Positions 23,532-32,056 of a stretch of DNA of 64,000 bases are shown here, piece by piece. Under the pieces are notes generated by a model that saw only the letters and a list, made by a program, of their open reading frames with translations, had not been told where the DNA came from and made no database searches. The DNA is taken from positions 124,001 to 188,000 of the forward strand of contig CBDBDS010000002.1 of assembly GCA_965203985.1 (NCBI GenBank), in the 5' to 3' direction. The position numbers and the translations under genes are program-made. How positions within the stretch are numbered: position 1 is the first letter of the stretch; the number at the start of each line of letters is the position of its first letter. This stretch comes from Bin87 sp965203985. GTDB lineage: Bacteria; Chloroflexota; Dehalococcoidia; Lucifugimonadales; UBA3495.

Positions 23532-25295
23532 TCAGCGGGGAATGACCGGCAGCGTGATGTGCGACGGGTAGCGGGCGGAGTGATGCACGGTCTGGCGCGC
23601 CGTTTCGAGCCGGGTGTCCACGCCGAGAGCCGCCCCGGTGTTCGGGTTACGGTCAAAACGGGGGAAGTTGCTGCTGGAGATATCCACCCGGACACGATGG
23701 CCCGGTTTGATCACGTGGCTGGTGGCCCACAGGTCGATTGTATAGCGATACACCTCGCCCGGAGTGACGAAAGACGGCTCGCGGACCGACGTGCGATAGC
23801 GGGCGCGAATGATCCCGTCCTGCAGGTTGTGTGCGAAACCGTCGGGCCGCACGTCCACCAGTTTGGCGGTGAAATCGGTGTCCACTGCGGTGGTCGCAGC
23901 ATAGAGCGTCACGGAAATGGGTCCGGTCAGTTCCAGGTCGGACTCAACCGGGTCGGACGTAAAGGACAGGACATCCGGGCGGTCCTCGGCGGGACCTTGA
24001 TCAAAGACGCCGTAATCAATGATCAGGGTGTTGCCGCCCCGGGTGGGCACCGGGTCGTTCGGGTCGTAGGTGAACTGATCCGGTGGCTCGTCCGGCGCCG
24101 GCGGCACGGTGGACAGCGAACCGTCACCGCTGCGGGTGTTGGCGCTGCCTCCGGAGTGAAGGTACCAACGGGTGTACTGGGTGCGGGCCAGTGGCCACTC
24201 GTTTTCGTCGCGCCACTTATTATCGCCCATGACGAACAGGCGAACCGGAGGGTCATCCATGATTCCGGTCTCCTCGCCCTTCAGCCAGTAGCCGTACCAG
24301 CGCAGGAGATAATCGTGCAGTTCAATAGCCGCTTCGGATCCGAAGTCTATGTTGCCGGCGCCGCCGGTGGTGGGCTCGGTAAAGGGCCGCAAGTGGGCCC
24401 ACGGACCGATCAGCAGCTTCTGGTTCCGCCGGGCGGCCTCGGTGCCGCCATGCTGCCCGATGGTTTGGTAAGCATTGAGCGCGCCTTCCAGGAAGATGTC
24501 GTACCACGAACTGACGTGGAACATGGGGATGGTCACGTTGCGCGCCTGCCGCTGCAGGTTGATGCCCCACCAGTACGGGTCGTCCAGTTCCTCATCGAAG
24601 TACTCGTGGAAGTAGGGCGCGGCCTCCTTGAGACGGTCGATCCAGTCGCGCAGAGGCAGGTGCCGATACCATTCATCAGACAAGGGTTGGCCGAAGTTGC
24701 CCGGCTCGATGACGTACTCGTCCATCTTGGCTAACAGGGCTTCGTGACCGCCGCGGGCCAGAGTGTTCCTGCCCTTGAGGATGGCATAGGGAACCGTCCA
24801 GCCCCATTCCATGGCGCCGCCGGTGTGGTAGACCCAGGACTGGTGGAAGTCGGACGACGCGGAAACAACGGCCATGGTCTGCAGGTGGGGCGGCAGCGGG
24901 TGCTTTCCGGCCAGCGTGTATTGGGTCGCGCCGAGGTAGCTCTGGCCGGTGGTGGCCACGCGGCCGTTGGACCAGGGTTGCCGAGCCGCCCATTCGACGG
25001 TGTCGTAGCCGTCCAGGGCTTCCTGGAATAGCGGATCGTAATCGCCTTCGGAGTTGAAGCGTCCGCGCACGTCCTGGCTCAGAAGGACGTACCCGTGGCG
25101 CGGGAAGAACCAGATGGAATGGTCGGGGTTGTCGAGGTAGCTGTCCTTGCTATACGGACCCCGGTTGATCAGCACCGGAAAACGGCCCGGCGCGTCGGGG
25201 CGCACCACGTCAGTGGCAAGGCGGGTGCCGTCACGCATGGGCACCATGACGTCGGGTTCGCGTACGACCTGGTACTGGGTTCGCTGGGCAGTCAT
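23532..25295 (-). CDS. CocE/NonD-family hydrolase (peptidase S15-like)
   Basis: 587 residues; ATG 25295 has GGAGGTG upstream. Alpha/beta-hydrolase domain with nucleophile Ser119 in TGQSYLGA, Asp266 in SSWYD and His301 in GPWAH, and the oxyanion-side MRDGTRLATDVVRP near the start. The C-terminal jelly-roll domain (about 430-587) is the X-Pro-dipeptidyl-peptidase-type domain, duplicated in the next gene. Members hydrolyse esters or amides such as cocaine or acyl peptides; no signal peptide here, so cytoplasmic. First gene of the run leading to the Rieske oxygenase, suggesting that it releases or prepares an aromatic substrate (inference). Confidence 0.9.
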   Translation of the reverse strand: MTAQRTQYQVVREPDVMVPMRDGTRLATDVVRPDAPGRFPVLINRGPYSKDSYLDNPDHSIWFFPRHGYVLLSQDVRGRFNSEGDYDPLFQEALDGYDTVEWAARQPWSNGRVATTGQSYLGATQYTLAGKHPLPPHLQTMAVVSASSDFHQSWVYHTGGAMEWGWTVPYAILKGRNTLARGGHEALLAKMDEYVIEPGNFGQPLSDEWYRHLPLRDWIDRLKEAAPYFHEYFDEELDDPYWWGINLQRQARNVTIPMFHVSSWYDIFLEGALNAYQTIGQHGGTEAARRNQKLLIGPWAHLRPFTEPTTGGAGNIDFGSEAAIELHDYLLRWYGYWLKGEETGIMDDPPVRLFVMGDNKWRDENEWPLARTQYTRWYLHSGGSANTRSGDGSLSTVPPAPDEPPDQFTYDPNDPVPTRGGNTLIIDYGVFDQGPAEDRPDVLSFTSDPVESDLELTGPISVTLYAATTAVDTDFTAKLVDVRPDGFAHNLQDGIIRARYRTSVREPSFVTPGEVYRYTIDLWATSHVIKPGHRVRVDISSSNFPRFDRNPNTGAALGVDTRLETARQTVHHSARYPSHITLPVIPR

Positions 25296-25419
25296 CAGGG
25301 CACCTCCGGAGGCGGGTTGGCAATCGTTCCCGGCGTCGACTGACGGCAACGATACCCGCCGGAGTACACAGCGTCAACAAACGGGCTTGGCCTGTAAGTG
25401 TTCAGAGTTGCGGCGAAAG

Positions 25420-25529
25420 TGTCATTGCGAGCGAAGCGCGGCAATCCCGTCAGCATAGGAGAGTCCTTCGAGGCAGACGTTGCTGCTACGGCGTCGAGAT
25501 TGCCAGGGCGCAAGCGCCTCGCAATGACA
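25420..25529. repeat. Dispersed palindromic repeat, TGTCATTGCGA type, copy 1
   Basis: Begins TGTCATTGCGAGCGAAGCG and ends CGCCTCGCAATGACA, with the inner pair GGCAATC / GATTGCC. Related copies are at 31938-32042 and 42967-43059. Intergenic, non-coding, able to fold into a long imperfect hairpin. Confidence 0.8.
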
Positions 25530-25569
25530 ACCTCCTGAGTTCTGAACAGTTACGAGGCCGGGCTACAAT

Positions 25570-25598
25570 TGACACCCGAAACGGCGGCTGATAGGATT
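25570..25598 (+). promoter_or_regulatory. Putative promoter of the small Tat-signal gene
   Basis: TTGACA 25570-25575, 17-bp spacer, TAGGAT 25593-25598. A start site near 25605 would leave about 33 bases to the GTG at 25638. Confidence 0.45.
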
Positions 25599-25637
25599 TT
25601 CGCGCCGTTCAAAAACCGCTTTGGAGTAGTTGTACCG

Positions 25638-25847
25638 GTGTTTGCCAACAACGAAAGTAACCGATCGGGACCCTCGCGTCGACGCTTTTTGGGAGTGCTC
25701 GGCGCCGGCATCGCGGGGGCCGCAGTGGTAACGTCGATGCTGTCGTTCGGGCGGCGCAACAACGCGGCTGAGGCGGCGAATGAATTCCCCGGGCCGGGGT
25801 CAATGTTCCATCCTGCTCAGGATCCCAGGACCGACCCGCGTCGCTAA
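25638..25847 (+). CDS. Small twin-arginine signal protein
   Basis: 69 residues from GTG 25638; an in-frame TTG at 25569 overlaps the -35 box and is less likely. The sequence SRRRFLGVLGAGIAGAAVVTSML is a clear Tat signal (twin-Arg, Phe-Leu, hydrophobic helix). After it remain only about 35 residues, ending PGPGSMFHPAQDPRTDPRR. Either a small exported or membrane-held peptide or a secretion signal whose cargo has been lost. A well-formed terminator follows at 25877, supporting expression as a single unit. Confidence 0.6.
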   Translation: MFANNESNRSGPSRRRFLGVLGAGIAGAAVVTSMLSFGRRNNAAEAANEFPGPGSMFHPAQDPRTDPRR

Positions 25848-25876
25848 CCAATCCGCCAACCAACGACTATTGCCAC

Positions 25877-25912
25877 GGGGCAGCCGGTACGGCTGCCCCT
25901 GAGTTTTGTCTT
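25877..25912 (+). terminator. Rho-independent terminator
   Basis: Perfect 10-bp stem (GGGGCAGCCG 25877-25886 with CGGCTGCCCC 25890-25899), 3-base loop, followed by TGAGTTTTGTCTT. It ends the Tat-signal gene transcript and lies next to the convergent mutL stop. Confidence 0.85.
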
Positions 25913-25916
25913 CTGT

Positions 25917-27653
25917 TCAGCGCCGACCGAATTCGCGTTCCAACTGGTACTCGGAGAAATGGATAACCGTGGGTCGTCCGTGGGGGCAGTTGTGCGGATT
26001 TTCCGTGGTCTCCAGTTGGCGGAGCAGCGCGTCCATCTCCTCCGGCGCCAGCGTCATTCCCGCCCGTACGGCCCCGTGACACGCAACGGTGGCCGCCAGC
26101 GCGTCTTCTCGCTCCATCACCACCTGTTCCACCGCCACCGCGTCCAGCAGATCGGACAATGCGACGGCCGGGTCGCGGTTGGCTCGGGCTGCCAATCCGG
26201 CGGGAAGAGCACGAACCAGCCAGGCGTTGTCCCCGAAGTGATCCAGCACGAACCCATAGTCCGCAAGCAGGTCGGCGTAACTGCTCATAGTAACCGCCTG
26301 GGCGGCGGATAACTCGGCTGTGAGGGGAGCGAGCAACGGCTGCGAAGGTCGCTCGTCTCCATGCCTGCGCCGGCGGATCTGATCGAAGACCACCCGTTCG
26401 TGAGCCGCGTGCTGGTCGATCAGGTACATGCCGGACCTCCCCTCAGCCACAATATAGGTCTGGTGTATCTGACCGACGACACGCAGGTCTGCCAAAACGT
26501 CCCGCAGCGACCCCTCGGCCGGGGCCAGCGTTGTGGTGGGCAGCGCGATGCCATCGGTTCGCGGCTGCGCACCACCGGTGGAATGCAGGAGCGGAGTTTC
26601 AGGAGACGCCGGCGGCTGAGGACCCGCGTCGACCGGAGCGAATGATCGAGCCGCCGTCCGCACTGGAGCATGAGCGATTAGAGCCTCCCGCACCGCACGT
26701 TGAACCCGAGAAAACAACCGGTCCCCATCCCGAAATCGCACCTCTCGCTTGGTGGGATGGGAATTGACGTCCACCTGTTCGGTGGGTACAGAAATATTGA
26801 TCACAGCGAATGGAAAGCGATGGTCGGGGAGGGTCCCCTGATATGCTTGCTCGATGGCGTAGTAGATGGAGCGGTCGTAGACCCACCGGCGGTTGACCAG
26901 GAGGGTGGTGTAGGAACGGTTGCGCCGGTTCAGGTCCGGGGCGCCGGTGTATCCATCGACGGCCACGTCTCCGTCAGAAAGGGATACGGGCAGCATTCGA
27001 CCCGCCACTTCAGACCCGTAGATGGACAGGATAGCGTCCTGCAACCGGCCGGACCCCGGGGTGCTGATCGCCTCGCGCCCGTCCACCGACAGAGTGAACC
27101 GGACCTCCGGGTGGGCCAGGCCATAACGGGTGATCACTTCCTGGATGCGGGATGCCTCGGCTGCCGCCGAGCGCAGGAACCCGCGGCGAGCGGGTAGCTC
27201 ACCGAACAGATCGGCTACCTGGACCGATGTCCCCGGCGGGCATCCTTGATGCCGCTGTCCCACGCAAGCGCCGTGGCGAAACTCGATACGGGCTCCCGCT
27301 TCCGTATCGGTCGGACGCGTCGTGCACACGACCCGGGCAACGGCCGCTACGCTGGGCAGCGCCTCGCCGCGGAACCCGAGGGTGGAAACCGTGTTCAGAT
27401 CCTCAACCGTGGCAAGCTTGCTCGTGGCGTGGTGGCGAAACGCCAGACCCAGTTCATCGGGAGCAATGCCGCATCCGTCGTCCGTGACGCTTATTTCGGC
27501 GACCCCACCTTCGCGGATGGAAACCGCGATGCTCGTTGCCCCGGCGTCCAGGGAGTTCTCCACCAACTCCTTGACCACCGAAGCCGGCCGCTCAATGACC
27601 TCGCCGGCCGCGATCTGGGCAGCGACGTGGGGAGGGAGTTGCAGGATCGGCAT
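25917..27653 (-). CDS. mutL: DNA mismatch repair protein MutL
   Basis: 578 residues from ATG 27653. The N-terminal GHKL ATPase has the expected order: IAAGEVIERPASVVKELVENSLDAGA, DDGCGI, HATSKL and GFRGEALPS. The C-terminal dimerisation/endonuclease domain carries DQHAAHERVVFD, where the family consensus DQHAx2Ex4E has Asp for the final Glu, and CPHGRP near the end. The metal-dependent nicking activity is therefore likely present, as in species lacking MutH. It begins 6 bases after the hicA-like stop, so it may be co-transcribed with that toxin-antitoxin pair. No mutS in the window. Confidence 0.95.
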   Translation of the reverse strand: MPILQLPPHVAAQIAAGEVIERPASVVKELVENSLDAGATSIAVSIREGGVAEISVTDDGCGIAPDELGLAFRHHATSKLATVEDLNTVSTLGFRGEALPSVAAVARVVCTTRPTDTEAGARIEFRHGACVGQRHQGCPPGTSVQVADLFGELPARRGFLRSAAAEASRIQEVITRYGLAHPEVRFTLSVDGREAISTPGSGRLQDAILSIYGSEVAGRMLPVSLSDGDVAVDGYTGAPDLNRRNRSYTTLLVNRRWVYDRSIYYAIEQAYQGTLPDHRFPFAVINISVPTEQVDVNSHPTKREVRFRDGDRLFSRVQRAVREALIAHAPVRTAARSFAPVDAGPQPPASPETPLLHSTGGAQPRTDGIALPTTTLAPAEGSLRDVLADLRVVGQIHQTYIVAEGRSGMYLIDQHAAHERVVFDQIRRRRHGDERPSQPLLAPLTAELSAAQAVTMSSYADLLADYGFVLDHFGDNAWLVRALPAGLAARANRDPAVALSDLLDAVAVEQVVMEREDALAATVACHGAVRAGMTLAPEEMDALLRQLETTENPHNCPHGRPTVIHFSEYQLEREFGRR

Positions 27654-27659
27654 AGGCAG

Positions 27660-27917
27660 TCAGTCGCGGATGAGGCCCAAGCGAATAAGGTCCTCTTCGG
27701 TCCATTGGGCTTGCCTCTCTATGACGCGGCGCAGAGTTCCCAAACTGAGGGTCTGGCCTCGACCGTGCCAAGCCAGCGTTACGTTCCGATGGGTAGCGTA
27801 GTCGCGATATTGGCGATGACCGCCACCTCTACCGACAGGTACAAAACCGTCCCGGAATAGTGCGCTCTCAATCTCGCGTGCAGTTATGTTTCTGATCCGT
27901 TGGTAGTTTATGGGCAT
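27660..27917 (-). CDS. HicA-like toxin
   Basis: 85 residues from ATG 27917. It has the HicA double-stranded-RNA-binding-like layout: ITAREIESALFRDGFVPVGRGGGHRQYRD with the His of GGGHRQY in the place of the catalytic HicA histidine, then a strand, and GTLRRVIERQAQWTEEDLIRLG. HicA toxins cut mRNA. The hicB-like gene lies 117 bases upstream on the same strand (antitoxin first). mutL follows after 6 bases. The ribosome site is weak. Confidence 0.75.
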   Translation of the reverse strand: MPINYQRIRNITAREIESALFRDGFVPVGRGGGHRQYRDYATHRNVTLAWHGRGQTLSLGTLRRVIERQAQWTEEDLIRLGLIRD

Positions 27918-28034
27918 AGGAACCGCGGGCCTTACAGACTAAGCCTCCCTGCTGCAACCGTTGTCCTACCTTTGTGCGCAAGCATCCCTACAGGCCGTCT
28001 CGGGGGGACATTGAGTGTGGTTTCTCTATCACCG

Positions 28035-28529
28035 TTATCGTATTCGTAGATCTTCCTTAACCGGGTTGCTCCCGGTTTCAGGCGCAAAGATCCGGGAGAC
28101 CAGACCGCCGGTGCGGGTTTCTCTCCATGTTCGCCGAGCGTGTATTGCCGCCAATACATCGTCCATGGCTATGTATATCAGCCGGTAGACGTCATCGGGA
28201 CCAGCGACGGAGAGGCCATCCACGGGCAAGCCGCCGTGCGACGCTATCGCGTCAGGGTACTCGGGAGAACATTTGACATGGAGAAAATCCGGCGCATCCT
28301 GAATGCTGGGTTTAGAGAACTCCCAAGGTGGGCTGGGCGTGACCGGCCATTCAATCATGCCTTCTTCGACTTCCCCGAATATCATCTCGAGGACTTCCTT
28401 GATGTTGGCGGCCGCCTCTTCCGGCGTACTTCCGAATGTGGCTGCCCCCAAATGCTCCCACGCTGGATAGTACGATTGCCATAGGTCCTCGTCCGGCTCA
28501 ATCACCACCTTGAATGCCAGCAAATCCAT
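28035..28529 (-). CDS. HicB-like antitoxin-type protein
   Basis: 164 residues from ATG 28529 (GGGGGAGG upstream). The N-terminal ~70 residues match the HicB partial RNase H fold: FKVVIEPDEDLWQSYYPAWEHLGAATFGSTPEEAAANIKEVLEMI. The C-terminal part (about 75-164) is longer than in small HicB proteins and was not recognised. Because its last ~40 codons overlap another plausible frame, a frameshift there is possible. Expected to neutralise the downstream HicA-like protein and repress the operon. Confidence 0.68.
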   Translation of the reverse strand: MDLLAFKVVIEPDEDLWQSYYPAWEHLGAATFGSTPEEAAANIKEVLEMIFGEVEEGMIEWPVTPSPPWEFSKPSIQDAPDFLHVKCSPEYPDAIASHGGLPVDGLSVAGPDDVYRLIYIAMDDVLAAIHARRTWRETRTGGLVSRIFAPETGSNPVKEDLRIR

Positions 28530-28584
28530 GGTGTTACCTCCCCCAACTTTACTGCCTGTCACGAGACACCGTCCGGGCACGCCG

Positions 28585-29022
28585 CTAGAACAAGGGGATC
28601 TTAGTGCCCTTGGCGCGGTATTGGCGGTCTTCGGAGTCGCCGGTTTCCAGGAAATCGCAGATGATCCGGTAAATGCGATCCATCTCGTGGTCTACGCTTC
28701 GGGAGAAGAAATAGGGCGGCACCCACACCCCGCCGAAAGCCGCCACGATTTCAGGGTAATCGTCGATCACAAACTCCGGTTCCACTGGAATCTTCAACTC
28801 CGGCAAGCGTTCGTGAAAATGGTGCGTGGGCTTCTCGTACACGCCGGATACGAACCGATGCAGGTCGTGCTTCTCGATCACCTCCCAGCGCTCGCCCATG
28901 CCGGACCAGATATAGATCTCATGGCCGTCATCAAGGAGTTTCTGAAAGGTGTCCACGGTGCCCGGGCGAAGGGTGTCGTCCAGGCCCAGTATGGTGTAAT
29001 CGACGTCGAAGAATATTTTCAT
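28585..29022 (-). CDS. HAD-superfamily hydrolase-like protein
   Basis: 145 residues from ATG 29022. The first HAD motif FDVDYTILG (Asp6, Asp8, Thr10) opens the protein; IYIWSGMGERWEVIEKH is the second motif region (Ser), and FVIDDYPEIVAAFGG the acidic fourth motif. No obvious cap domain. A small phosphatase acting on an unknown phosphoester. It lies 48 bases downstream of the ArsC-like selenoprotein gene on the same strand. Confidence 0.75.
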   Translation of the reverse strand: MKIFFDVDYTILGLDDTLRPGTVDTFQKLLDDGHEIYIWSGMGERWEVIEKHDLHRFVSGVYEKPTHHFHERLPELKIPVEPEFVIDDYPEIVAAFGGVWVPPYFFSRSVDHEMDRIYRIICDFLETGDSEDRQYRAKGTKIPLF

Positions 29023-29070
29023 GATCGGTTCGGTGTCCTGGCGGCGTTGCGGGTGTCGGCGCGGATCGGA

Positions 29071-29433
29071 TCAGGAACCGAGCGCTTCGGTCATGGTCTT
29101 GACGCTGGCCCCTACGATCAGGCGGTCACCCAGACGCACGATGGGACGGCGCACCAGGCGCGGCTCTTCGAGCATCAACGACAACTTCCGTTCGTCGGAA
29201 AGGTCGGCCGCGTTCAGGCCCATCTTCTTCAGTGACGGGCTGCGCGCGGCAAACATGCCAGTCACGCCCGGCTCTCCCAACTCGGCGACGAGATCACGTA
29301 GCTCCGTTTCGGAGAATGGTTCTTTAAAATAATCGCGTTCTGCGACCGTGTAGCCATTTTGTACGAGCAACTCTCGCACCTTGCGACAGCTGCTTCAACG
29401 TGGCCACCAGTACATCGTTGCTGTAGCGCCCAT
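29071..29433 (-). CDS. ArsC/Spx-family thioredoxin-fold protein with in-frame TGA (probable selenoprotein)
   Basis: 120 residues if TGA at 29395-29397 is read as selenocysteine. ATG 29433 has GGAGG at ideal spacing; the reading is MYWWPR-U-SSCRKVRELL, placing the TGA-coded residue 13 exactly at the first Cys of the ArsC/Spx CxxC motif (second Cys16). The rest (LVQNGYTVAERDYFKEPFSETEL ... EEPRLVRRPIVRLGDRLIVGA) is a full ArsC-like domain with the usual RRP turn. Without read-through only a GTG at 29379 remains, losing the active site. Predicted glutaredoxin/arsenate-reductase-like redox enzyme. A hairpin starts right after the TGA. The gene has its own TATAAT and precedes a HAD gene. Confidence 0.82.
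29366..29394 (-). promoter_or_regulatory. SECIS-like hairpin after TGA codon
   Basis: The 29 bases after TGA pair end to end: 12 pairs with one G-G mismatch and one G-U pair, closing on a loop AGG (or AAGGU if the last A-U pair opens). The G-rich apical loop fits bacterial SECIS elements. The loop begins about 13 bases after TGA, a little closer than the 16-37 base window usually quoted. Fold made by eye. Confidence 0.55.
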
Positions 29434-29480
29434 GAGATCCTCCCGACGAACCCGGTAAGCATTGGTGCGGCAGTCGCTAT

Positions 29481-29486
29481 ATTATA
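29481..29486 (-). promoter_or_regulatory. -10 box of the ArsC-like selenoprotein gene
   Basis: Minus strand reads TATAAT about 48 bases upstream of the ATG at 29433. The -35 side is weak. It faces the rpmB promoter across the same intergenic region. Confidence 0.45.
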
Positions 29487-29579
29487 ACGATATTGGGCTT
29501 TGGCATAAGTGGGGCGCACGTAAATTTTGTGTAATGTCCTTCGCGGCGCGAGCAGCGCGGAACGCCCCGATTTCCGCTG

Positions 29580-29588
29580 TGCTATAAT
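29580..29588 (+). promoter_or_regulatory. Extended -10 promoter of rpmB
   Basis: TGCTATAAT, a perfect extended -10 element, 30 bases upstream of the rpmB start; no good -35 box. Confidence 0.65.
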
Positions 29589-29618
29589 CTGCGGCACCAA
29601 TGGAGCGGGGAAAGAATC

Positions 29619-29831
29619 ATGCAGTGCCAGATATGCAACAAGTCCGGCATGACCGGCAACAACGTGAGCCACTCCAACCGCAAGACCAAGACGCGGTGGA
29701 AGGCCAACGTTCACAAGCAGACGTTAGCCATCGACGGCAAGCCGACCCGGGTGAAGATCTGCTCGCGGTGCCTCCGCACGATGTACAAGCCGCCCCGGGG
29801 TAAGAAGGCCAGGGCCAGAGCGGCCGCTTAG
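29619..29831 (+). CDS. rpmB: 50S ribosomal protein L28
   Basis: 70 residues, full length. MQCQICNKSGMTGNNVSHSNRKTKTRWKAN is the classic L28 start, with Cys3 and Cys6 and later Cys residues (ICSRC) of the zinc-binding variant. GGGGAAAG precedes ATG 29619. Single-gene unit with its own extended -10 promoter and terminator. Structural protein of the large ribosomal subunit. Confidence 0.97.
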   Translation: MQCQICNKSGMTGNNVSHSNRKTKTRWKANVHKQTLAIDGKPTRVKICSRCLRTMYKPPRGKKARARAAA

Positions 29832-29861
29832 CGTCACGACGCTAGATCGGGGTAAGCATCG

Positions 29862-29890
29862 GGGGCGAAAGTGTTCGCCCCTAATCTTTT
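29862..29890 (+). terminator. Terminator of rpmB
   Basis: 8-bp stem GGGGCGAA / TTCGCCCC (29862-29869 with 29874-29881), 4-base loop, then TAATCTTTT. It overlaps the last bases of the convergent rpe gene. Confidence 0.85.
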
Positions 29891-30575
29891 CCCGGAGACA
29901 GACCGGAAACCGTGTCCCTCAAGGCGGCCATAGCCTCCGCCACCGACTGATCGCGGTTGAATATCGCGGTACCGGCGACCAGGATTCCGGCGCCAGCCGC
30001 CACTGAATCACGGGCGGTGTCATCGGCTTTCACCCCGCCGTCGACCTCCAGCTGCACGGCGTAACCATTGTCGTCGATGGTGCGATACAGCCGCCGCAGC
30101 TTCCCCAGCGCTGCTGGGATAAAGGACTGACCGCCAAACCCCGGATTGACGGTCATAACCAGCACGATGTCGAGGTCCGACAGCACCTCTTCGACCGCCG
30201 CTATCGGTGTCGCCGGATTTATGGCGACGCCAACTTGGCAGCCCTGCTCTTTTATGTAGCCGACGGTGCGGTGCAGGTGGGTACAGGCCTCGGCATGCAC
30301 CAGGACCTGGTCGTTGATGTTCTTGACCAGCCCCGGCAGCAGCCGGTCAGGCTCATGCACCATCAGGTGGATATTCAGCGGCAGGGACGTGGCGCTCCGA
30401 ATGGCGTCCACGACCACCTCGCCAAAGGAAATGTTGGGAACGAAGCGGCCGTCCATGACGTCGACGTGGATCAGGTCAGCCCCGGCCGCCTCAGCATCCG
30501 CCACCTGCCGGGCCAGGCGACCGAAGTCGGCAGCGAGGACTGATGGAGCGATCTGGACGTGCGCGGCGGTGGAGG

Positions 30576-30579
<4 letters not shown>
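29881..30579 (-). CDS. rpe: Ribulose-phosphate 3-epimerase
   Basis: 232 residues, GTG start at 30579 that overlaps the argH stop (GTGA), so coupled translation. TIM-barrel signatures: IAPSVLAADFGRLARQV, HVDVMDGRFVPNISFG, HLMVHEPDR, VMTVNPGFGGQSFIP and LEVDGGVK. The His and Asp residues that bind the catalytic metal are all in place. Interconverts ribulose-5-phosphate and xylulose-5-phosphate in the pentose phosphate or Calvin-type cycle. Confidence 0.96.
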
Positions 30580-31937
<1,358 letters not shown>

Positions 31938-31943
<6 letters not shown>

Positions 31944-32042
31944 TGCGACCCCGCACTTGATGCGGGGGTGGCAATCTCGTTGAGGCAAGACCCACCGCTA
32001 CCGGGTTGGGATTGCCGCGGGGCCACGCTCCTCGCCATGACA
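31938..32042. repeat. Dispersed palindromic repeat, TGTCATTGCGA type, copy 2
   Basis: Begins TGTCATTGCGACC, ends CTCCTCGCCATGACA, inner pair GGCAATCTC / GGGATTGCC. It lies between the argH start and the stop of the TIM-barrel gene, and overlaps the first codons of argH. Confidence 0.8.
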
Positions 32043-32056
32043 GCGAAAATCCCAAC

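Larger units (their letters stand above)
25296..25637. other. Divergent intergenic region holding a dispersed repeat
   Basis: About 340 bases between the CocE operon (minus) and a small Tat-type gene (plus). It is filled mainly by the palindromic repeat at 25420-25529, which is itself framed by a looser inverted pair near 25393-25410 and 25538-25556 (TTCAGAGTT / AGTTCTGAA). No gene seen. Confidence 0.6.
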
